From NCBI RefSeq assembly GCF_023716925.1, contig NZ_JAMQQG010000036.1:1-39208 (forward strand): a stretch of 39,208 nucleotides of DNA. The letters run 5' to 3'. Numbering within the stretch: the stretch's first letter is position 1; each line of letters starts with the position of its first letter. This stretch comes from Frankia sp. R82. GTDB lineage: Bacteria > Actinomycetota > Actinomycetes > Frankiales > Frankiaceae. A program made the translations under genes and the position numbers. Shown one piece after another: positions 33,491 to 39,208 of the stretch. The notes beneath the pieces are model-generated. The model was not told the origin of the DNA. It saw nothing but the letters and a program-made list of their open reading frames with translations, and made no database searches.

Positions 33491-35173
33491 ATGGCGCAGT
33501 ACGTCTTCCAGATGCGCAAAGCGCGCAAGGCCCACGGCGACAAGGTCATCCTCGACGATGTGACCCTGTCGTTCCTGCCCGGAGCGAAGATCGGAGTGGT
33601 GGGTCCCAACGGGGCCGGGAAGTCGTCCCTACTGAAGATCATGGCTGGGATCGACCACCCCAGCAACGGCGATGCCACCCTCAGCCCGGGCTACACCGTC
33701 GGCATGCTCGCCCAGGAACCACCCCTGGACGAGACCAAGGACGTCCGCGGCAACGTCGAGGACGGCGTCCGGGAGATCCGCCGGGTGCTCGCCCGCTACG
33801 AGGAGATCAACGAGAAGATGTCCGCGCCCGACGCGGACTTCGACGCGCTGCTCACCGAGCAGGCCGAGCTCATCGACAAGATCGAGGCGGCGAACGCCTG
33901 GGAGCTCGACAGTCAGCTCGACCAGGCGATGGACGCGCTGCGGCTGCCCCCGGGCGACGCCGACGTGTCGCTGCTGTCCGGCGGTGAGCGGCGCCGGGTG
34001 GCGCTGTGCAAGCTGCTGCTGGAGGCCCCCGACCTGCTGCTGCTCGACGAGCCGACCAACCATCTCGACGCCGAGAGCGTCGCCTGGCTCGAGCAGCACC
34101 TGGCCCGCTATGCCGGCGCCGTGCTGGCCGTCACCCACGACCGGTACTTCCTCGACAACGTCGCCGGGTGGATCCTCGAGCTCGACCGTGGTCGCGCCCT
34201 GCCCTACGAGGGCAACTACACGACCTACCTGGAGAACAAGGCCTCCAGGCTGAAGGTCGAGGGTCAGAAGGACGCCAAGCGGCGCCGGGTGCTCGCCCAG
34301 GAGCTCGAGTGGGTCCGGTCAAACCCGAAGGCCCGCCAGACCAAGAGCAAGTCGCGCCTGGCCCGCTACGAGGAGCTCGCCGCCGAGGCCGACCGGGCCC
34401 GGCCGCGCGACTTCGAGGACATCCAGATCCCGCCCGGCCCCCGCCTGGGCAACCAGGTCATCGAGGCCCGCAACCTCACCAAGGGGTTCGACGACCGTCC
34501 GCTCATCGATGGGCTGTCGTTCACGCTGCCCCGCGGTGGCATCGTCGGCGTCATCGGCCCGAACGGTGTCGGCAAGACCACCCTGTTCACGATGCTGACC
34601 GGGCAGGCCGAGCCGGACGCGGGTGAGCTCGTCATCGGGGACACCGTCGACATCGCCTACGTCGACCAGTCCCGCGCGGGACTGGATCCGAAGAAGAACG
34701 TCTGGCAGGTCGTCTCGGACGGCCTGGACCACATCATCGTCGGCAAGACCGAGCTGCCCAGCCGGGCGTGGGTGTCGTCGTTCGGCTTCAAGGGCCCCGA
34801 CCAGCAGAAGCCGGTCGGGGTGCTCTCCGGCGGTGAGCGCAACCGGCTCAACCTGGCGCTCACCCTCAAGCGTGGCGGCAACGTCCTGCTGCTCGACGAG
34901 CCCACCAACGACCTGGACGTCGAGACGCTGCGCTCGCTCGAGGACGCGCTGCTGGAGTTCGCCGGCTGCGCCGTGGTGATCTCCCACGACCGGTGGTTCC
35001 TCGACCGGGTCTCCACCCACATCCTGGCGTGGGAGGGCACCGACGAGGATCCGGGGCGCTGGTTCTGGTTCGAGGGCAACTTCGCCGACTACGAGGCCAA
35101 CAAGATCGACCGCCTCGGGCAGGAGGCCGCCCGCCCGCACCGGGTGACCCACCGCAAGCTCACCCGCGACTGA
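33491..35173 (+). CDS. ettA: ABC-F protein EttA (energy-dependent translational throttle)
   Basis: 560 residues, the normal EttA length. Two ABC domains: Walker A GPNGAGKS (38-45), signature LSGGERRRVAL and Walker B LLLLDEPTNHLD in the first; GPNGVGKTT, LSGGERNRLNL and VLLLDEPTNDLD in the second. The linker (KRRRVLAQELEWVRSNPKAR, QTKSKSRLARYEEL) is the P-site tRNA interaction motif that binds the ribosome next to the P-site tRNA. EttA gates the first elongation steps according to ATP/ADP ratio. No membrane segments. ATG 33491 is preceded closely by TTGGAG; the frame runs upstream through the tandem repeat but that is not coding. A perfect hairpin follows the stop. Confidence 0.96.
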   Translation: MAQYVFQMRKARKAHGDKVILDDVTLSFLPGAKIGVVGPNGAGKSSLLKIMAGIDHPSNGDATLSPGYTVGMLAQEPPLDETKDVRGNVEDGVREIRRVLARYEEINEKMSAPDADFDALLTEQAELIDKIEAANAWELDSQLDQAMDALRLPPGDADVSLLSGGERRRVALCKLLLEAPDLLLLDEPTNHLDAESVAWLEQHLARYAGAVLAVTHDRYFLDNVAGWILELDRGRALPYEGNYTTYLENKASRLKVEGQKDAKRRRVLAQELEWVRSNPKARQTKSKSRLARYEELAAEADRARPRDFEDIQIPPGPRLGNQVIEARNLTKGFDDRPLIDGLSFTLPRGGIVGVIGPNGVGKTTLFTMLTGQAEPDAGELVIGDTVDIAYVDQSRAGLDPKKNVWQVVSDGLDHIIVGKTELPSRAWVSSFGFKGPDQQKPVGVLSGGERNRLNLALTLKRGGNVLLLDEPTNDLDVETLRSLEDALLEFAGCAVVISHDRWFLDRVSTHILAWEGTDEDPGRWFWFEGNFADYEANKIDRLGQEAARPHRVTHRKLTRD

Positions 35174-35180
35174 TCCGGGT

Positions 35181-35221
35181 CGTTCGCGACGGCCCGGAAA
35201 GGGAGCGGGCCGTCGCGAACG
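35181..35221. terminator. Strong hairpin after ettA
   Basis: Perfect 16-bp stem (35181-35196 with 35206-35221) and a 9-base loop, 7 bases after the ettA stop and before the convergent glbO gene. Confidence 0.8.
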
Positions 35222-35280
35222 TCCGGAGTCTCGGTGCCGTGCCGTGCGGCCGGCTGGGCCGGCCGGACCAGCGGCGCCGC

Positions 35281-35685
35281 TCAGTCGGGTCGGTTCTGCA
35301 GGGACTTCGCGGCCGTGCGCAGGTACTCCCAGAGGGTGTCGAACTGGTCGGGCGGCAGGTTCAGCGAGTCGACCGCCCGGCGCATCACGACCAGCCAGGC
35401 GTTGCGTTCGACCGAGCCGATGGCATAAGGGACGTGCCGCAGCCGCAGCCGGGGATGGCCCCGTAGCTCCTGGTAGTCGGAGGGGCCGCCCCAGTACTGG
35501 ATGAGGAACAGCCGCAGCCGCTCCTCGGCGCCCTCAAGATCATCCTCTGGGTAGAGCGGGCGCAGTACCGGGTCGTTCGCCACACCCTCGTAGAACCGCG
35601 CGACCAGCGTGCGGAAGGTGGGCTCCCCGCCGACGGCGTCGAAGAAGGTCGTGGTGGGCTGGGCCGGGGTGGAAGGCTGGCTCAC
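35281..35685 (-). CDS. glbO: Group II truncated haemoglobin (trHbO)
   Basis: 134 residues. It aligns by eye with M. tuberculosis GlbO: FDAVGGEPTF, RFYEGVANDPVL, LYPEDDLEGAEERLRLFLIQ, YWGGPSDY, RGHPRLRLRHVP, ERNAWL. Haem-pocket residues are kept: Y32 (B10), Y45 (CD1), proximal H84 (F8) and W97 (G8). It binds O2 tightly and may act in redox or NO/peroxide chemistry. GTG 35685 is the only reasonable start, with a weak ribosome site. The GH13 gene lies 48 bp upstream on the same strand, so co-transcription is likely; glbO next to an alpha-glucosidase gene is also seen in mycobacteria. Confidence 0.95.
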   Translation of the reverse strand: MSQPSTPAQPTTTFFDAVGGEPTFRTLVARFYEGVANDPVLRPLYPEDDLEGAEERLRLFLIQYWGGPSDYQELRGHPRLRLRHVPYAIGSVERNAWLVVMRRAVDSLNLPPDQFDTLWEYLRTAAKSLQNRPD

Positions 35686-35733
35686 TGGTCCATTGTGCGC
35701 CAGCCATCGACCGGGCCGGCCGCGTGTGGGCCC

Positions 35734-37503
35734 TCATGGGGCGGGCGGAGCCACCCAGACGGTCGTGTCCGGCGGGAGATCGAGCGTCGTGCCGTCATAA
35801 CCCACAGGTCCGCTCGCCAGCACCAGGCGGCCGGAGATCGCCAGCCGCACCGGCCCGTCCGTGGCCATCACACACGTCATACCGGCCGACCCCACCGAGG
35901 TGGCCGTCGCGGCGGCCGATGCGGACGCAGCTGCGGAACCGCGTCCGGCGGCCGAAGCCGGCGGTGGTCGGTCGAAGGCCAGGCAGCCGGCGGGAACGTC
36001 GTCGTGCCAGCGCAGGGCCTCGCCCCGCAGCTGCGGCAGTGCGCGGCGTAGCGTCAGCGCACCCCGCACCAGCAGCCAGGTCGACATCGGATCGGCGGCC
36101 TGGGCCAGCACGCTGCGCGCGGCCCAGTCCACGGGCTGGGGCAGCCAGGGCCGCACGCCCGGCGCGGTGAAACCGTAGGGCGGTGCGTCCCCCGACCACG
36201 GCAGCGGCACCCGGGCGCCGTCGCGGCCCACCGAGGTACCCCCGGAGCGGGTCCACACCGGGTCACGTCGGTCGGCCGGTGCCACCTCGGCCTGCGGCAG
36301 CGCCAGCTCGTCACCCTGATAGAGCACGGCGACGCCGGGCAGCGCCAGCATGGTCAGCAGGGCCGCCCGGGCCCGGCGCTCGCCCACCGCCCCGCCGCCG
36401 TAGCGATCCACCGGGCGGACCACGTCGTGGTTGGCGAGCACCCAGGTGGCCGCGGCCCCGACCGCGCCGAGGGCATCCCGTTCGGCGTCGATCGCCGCCC
36501 GCCAGGCCGCGGCCGCGAACGGCGCGGACAACAGCGAGAACGAGAACGTCAGATGCAGCTCGTCGGGACGGACGTACCGGGCCAGGCGCACCGGGTCGCG
36601 CACCCAGGTCTCGCCGACGAGGACCCGGGGCCGGCCGTCGCGGGCGGTGTAACCGTCGGTGATCGTCCGCCAGGACCGGTAGACCTCGTGCACGCCGTCC
36701 TGATCCCACACGTGCGGCTCGGCCTCGTCGCGGAAGCCGCTGTCCGGTTCGAGCGCCGGGCCGGGCGGGTTGTCCCGCAGCTCGGCATCCTTGACCAGGC
36801 CGTGGCTGACGTCGATGCGGAATCCGTCGACCCCCCGGTCGAGCCAGAACCGCAGGGTCGCCTCGTGGTCGGCCCGCACCGCCGGATGCGACCAGTTCCA
36901 GTCGGGCTGGGTGGCGTCGAACAGATGCAGGTACCACTGGCCGTCCGGGACGCGGGTCCACGCGGGACCACCGAAGACGGACTGCCAGTTGTTCGGCGGT
37001 AGCACCCCGCCCGGCCCGCGCCCGTCCCGAAAGACGTAGAGCGCCCGTCGCGGGTCGCCCGGCGGCGCGGCGAGGGCCGCCACGAACGCCGGATGCGCGG
37101 CGCTGGAATGGTTCGGGACGAGGTCGACGAGCACGCCGAGCCCCGCGGCCGCGGCCTCGGCGAGCAGCGCGTCCAGGTCGGCGAGCCGGCCGAACAGCGG
37201 GTCGACGTCGCGGTGGTCGGCCACGTCGTAGCCATGGTCGGCCATCGGCGACCGGTAGAACGGAGTGATCCACAGCGCGTCGATCCCGAGTTCGACGAGC
37301 ACCGGCAGATGGCGGCGCAGGCCCGGTAGATCGCCGACCCCGTCGCCGTCGGAATCGGCGAAGCTGCGCACGTACACCTGGTAGAGCACGGCCCGGCGCC
37401 ACCAGTGCGGATCCCGCCGGGCCGGGTGGTCGGGGCGGTCGACCTGATGCGGATCAATCATGGAATCATCCGGCTTGCCATGACCTGTACTCATCCGCTC
37501 CAT
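35734..37503 (-). CDS. GH13 alpha-glucosidase (AglA-like)
   Basis: 589 residues, (beta/alpha)8 barrel of the alpha-amylase family. Regions seen: DLVPNHSS (127-134), GFRIDVSHG with nucleophile D231, VLVGETWV with acid/base E298, and LANHDVVR with the transition-state Asp D360. WWRRAVLYQVYVRSFADSDG at the N-terminus and the YDVADHRDVDPLFG segment are typical of oligo-1,6-glucosidase/alpha-glucosidase enzymes. A Ser/Ala-rich stretch (about 520-545, ASAAGRGSAAASASAAATAT) splits the C-terminal beta domain and may be a flexible insert. Start is uncertain between 37503, 37494 and 37461. It is divergent from the phosphatase gene, with 56 bp between starts. Confidence 0.92.
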   Translation of the reverse strand: MERMSTGHGKPDDSMIDPHQVDRPDHPARRDPHWWRRAVLYQVYVRSFADSDGDGVGDLPGLRRHLPVLVELGIDALWITPFYRSPMADHGYDVADHRDVDPLFGRLADLDALLAEAAAAGLGVLVDLVPNHSSAAHPAFVAALAAPPGDPRRALYVFRDGRGPGGVLPPNNWQSVFGGPAWTRVPDGQWYLHLFDATQPDWNWSHPAVRADHEATLRFWLDRGVDGFRIDVSHGLVKDAELRDNPPGPALEPDSGFRDEAEPHVWDQDGVHEVYRSWRTITDGYTARDGRPRVLVGETWVRDPVRLARYVRPDELHLTFSFSLLSAPFAAAAWRAAIDAERDALGAVGAAATWVLANHDVVRPVDRYGGGAVGERRARAALLTMLALPGVAVLYQGDELALPQAEVAPADRRDPVWTRSGGTSVGRDGARVPLPWSGDAPPYGFTAPGVRPWLPQPVDWAARSVLAQAADPMSTWLLVRGALTLRRALPQLRGEALRWHDDVPAGCLAFDRPPPASAAGRGSAAASASAAATATSVGSAGMTCVMATDGPVRLAISGRLVLASGPVGYDGTTLDLPPDTTVWVAPPAP

Positions 37504-37559
37504 CCTGGTCGGGAACGGGGGCCCGCCGTCGGGTCCGGCCGAGATTCTCGCGATGCGCG

Positions 37560-39208
37560 ATGTCAGAGTACGGAACTACACTTCCACAGGTGGACCAGGT
37601 GACTGGCCGTTACGGCTCAGTCCCGGGAGTCGGGAACCGTCCGGAGTGGGGGAATACAACTCCGACGTCCGACCAGGCCCCCGGGCATCGGTCAGACGCG
37701 TCCGGCGCTGTCGAACCAGGCGGCGCCAGTGGCGCGGTCGGCGCACATGACACGGCCGGCGCGAGTGGCACAGCCGCGGGCGAAAACTCCGGCCCGGACC
37801 CGGCGGTCGCCGGGTCCGGGCGGCGAGCGGCCGGCCGGTTGGTCGCCGCGGTGCGACGCACCGTCCGCGGTCAGCTCGGCCAGAGCGAGCCGGGCCGGAG
37901 CCAGGGCCTGGGTCTGGGCCGCTCGAGTGGCATTCCGGCGAGTTTCCTGGCCGACGCGGGCCTGCTGCTCGCCGAGTCCCTGGATCCGGAACGAGTCGCC
38001 CACCTGCTCGCCGACCTCGTACTGCCGCACCTGGGCGTGGTGAGCCTGGTGTGGCTGCGTGAGGACGACACCCCGCAGCTGAACGCATCGAGCGCCCTTG
38101 ATCCGCGGGTCGACCAGCTGCTGCGGGCGATGATCTCCGCTCGTCCGCCGTCGCTCGCCGACGAGTACCCGCCGGGGCTCGTGCTGCGCACCGGGCAGAC
38201 CTGCTGCCTGCCCCGGCTCGAGGACATGCGCGCCCTGCGGACCACCACCGAATCGGGTTACCAGCGGTTCCGCCAGCTGCGGGACGGGCCGACGCTGCAC
38301 GTCCCGCTGGCCGCCGGCGGCGAGGTCTTCGGGGTGCTCACGGTCGGTCGACCCGCAGGTGACTACCGCAACGACGAGATCGTCCTGCTCGAGGGCCTGG
38401 CCCGGCGCGGTTCGATCGCGCTGCGCAACGCGATGCGGTTCCGCGAGGCACAGGAATCGGCGCTGACCCTGCAGCGATCGCTGCTGCCGGCGAACCCCCC
38501 GGCCCTCGACGGCGTCGAGATCGCCATGGAGTACCGCCCCGGGACGGCGGGCACCGAGGTCGGCGGCGACTTCTACGACATCATCCCGCTCTCCGGCGGC
38601 CGCTTCGGCGTCGCCATCGGTGACGTCATGGGCCGCGGCCTGCAGGCGGCGGCGGTGATGGGCCAGCTGCGGGCGGCGCTGCGCGCCTACGCGCTCGAGG
38701 AGTGGTCGCCCGCGGAGGTGCTCTCCCGCCTCGACCGGGTCGTCGGAATGCTGCCCGGCCTGCAGATGGCGACCTGCATGTACGCGGTCTACGACCGGCA
38801 CACCGGACGGGCCGTCATCGCCAACGCCGGCCACCTCGCGCCGCTGGTCGTGCTGCCCGACGAGGATCCCGACTACCTGGTGCTCGAACCCGGCCTGCCG
38901 CTGGGGGTCGGCGAGGGCGAGAACGCCGGGTTCAGCGAGACCAGGGTGAGCCTGCCGCCCGGATCGGCGCTGGTGATGTTCACCGACGGTCTGGTCGAGT
39001 CGCGTCGACGCCCGCTCGTCGACGGCCTGCGCAACCTGCGTCGCGGCCTGATCGAGCAGCGCGCCAAGGCCGCTGCCGCCCGCGAGGCGCAGGCCGAACT
39101 GGACGCCGCGGCGGCGATCGCGGTCGGCTTCGGTGACCTGGCCGACCCGGGCGGGAGCTGGGTGGACCGGCGGGCCCCCGGCCCCTCCCAGGGTCCCCCG
39201 CCCGGCGT
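37560..39208 (+). CDS. GAF-SpoIIE (PP2C-type) serine phosphatase, 3'-truncated by the window edge
   Basis: At least 549 residues; the frame is open to the window end. Residues 1-110 are a Gly/Ala/Ser/Pro-rich unstructured region. A GAF-like sensor follows (about 122-300: FLADAGLLLAESLDPERVAH, HLGVVSLVWLRED, LHVPLAAGGEVFGVLTVGRP), then a SpoIIE/PP2C domain (about 310-500). Metal-binding motifs are EVGGDFYDI, IGDVMGRGLQAA, ANAGHLAPLV and FTDGLVESR, all intact. Such proteins dephosphorylate anti-sigma-factor antagonists in stress or development pathways; the partner is not in this window. ATG 37560 is the first in-frame start in the short divergent gap; the ribosome site is unclear. Confidence 0.9.
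   Translation, partial: MSEYGTTLPQVDQVTGRYGSVPGVGNRPEWGNTTPTSDQAPGHRSDASGAVEPGGASGAVGAHDTAGASGTAAGENSGPDPAVAGSGRRAAGRLVAAVRRTVRGQLGQSEPGRSQGLGLGRSSGIPASFLADAGLLLAESLDPERVAHLLADLVLPHLGVVSLVWLREDDTPQLNASSALDPRVDQLLRAMISARPPSLADEYPPGLVLRTGQTCCLPRLEDMRALRTTTESGYQRFRQLRDGPTLHVPLAAGGEVFGVLTVGRPAGDYRNDEIVLLEGLARRGSIALRNAMRFREAQESALTLQRSLLPANPPALDGVEIAMEYRPGTAGTEVGGDFYDIIPLSGGRFGVAIGDVMGRGLQAAAVMGQLRAALRAYALEEWSPAEVLSRLDRVVGMLPGLQMATCMYAVYDRHTGRAVIANAGHLAPLVVLPDEDPDYLVLEPGLPLGVGEGENAGFSETRVSLPPGSALVMFTDGLVESRRRPLVDGLRNLRRGLIEQRAKAAAAREAQAELDAAAAIAVGFGDLADPGGSWVDRRAPGPSQGPPPG

Noticed and set aside
37692-38834. 380-codon minus-strand open frame over the phosphatase
   Set aside because: Antisense to a frame with all GAF and PP2C motifs; no domain of its own.

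Overview
The window is chromosomal DNA of a high-GC actinomycete (GTG starts, strong third-position G/C, actinobacterial protein families; a Frankia- or Streptomyces-like host is my inference, not proven) carrying an integrated mobile element. No rRNA and no CRISPR array were seen; there is one intact tRNA gene.

Left chromosomal arm (1-9857). A 5'-truncated polysaccharide deacetylase is followed on the minus strand by an acyl-CoA synthetase and a large three-part protein: a STAND-type NTPase, a TPR-like helical region and a C-terminal APH/choline-kinase-like phosphotransferase. An old-yellow-enzyme oxidoreductase is transcribed divergently from it. Then come a VOC protein and a DinB-family protein (minus), divergent from a WYL-domain regulator (plus).

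Integrated element (9858-27559). A perfect 47-bp direct repeat bounds about 17.66 kb. The right copy lies inside an intact tRNA-Arg(UCU) gene on the minus strand; the left copy is the displaced 3' part of that tRNA. The element has the core gene set of a pSAM2-type actinomycete integrative and conjugative element (AICE): tyrosine integrase, small MerR-like excisionase, RepSA-like HUH replication initiator, FtsK/SpoIIIE-type DNA translocase (Tra), Pra-like activator and a divergent XRE-type repressor. Cargo at the distal end is a complete type I restriction-modification operon (hsdM-hsdS-hsdR) whose HsdR carries a C-terminal Schlafen AlbA_2-like domain. Next to it is a three-gene set: an HD-domain protein, a Nudix hydrolase and an XRE regulator with a DUF5919-like (PLD-like) C-terminus. 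Two small proteins of one unnamed family (shared FGDVDIVL core) lie in two separate places in the element. Matching 24-bp sequences just inside both att sites look like integrase arm-binding sites, and a 1-kb gene-free left end holds strand-biased octamers and palindromes.

Right chromosomal arm (27560-39208). An aldo/keto reductase, a secondary SSB-like protein, a GT-C-like membrane protein, a DUF1254/DUF1214 protein, the ABC-F translation factor EttA, truncated haemoglobin GlbO, a GH13 alpha-glucosidase and a 3'-truncated GAF-SpoIIE phosphatase. The SSB/EttA/GlbO/alpha-glucosidase grouping recalls the Rv2470-Rv2478c neighbourhood of Mycobacterium tuberculosis, so this arm is probably ancestral chromosome.

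Most worth following up: the STAND-TPR-kinase fusion, the HsdR-AlbA_2 fusion on a conjugative element, the FGDVDIVL protein pair, and the undescribed cis-acting sites at the element ends.
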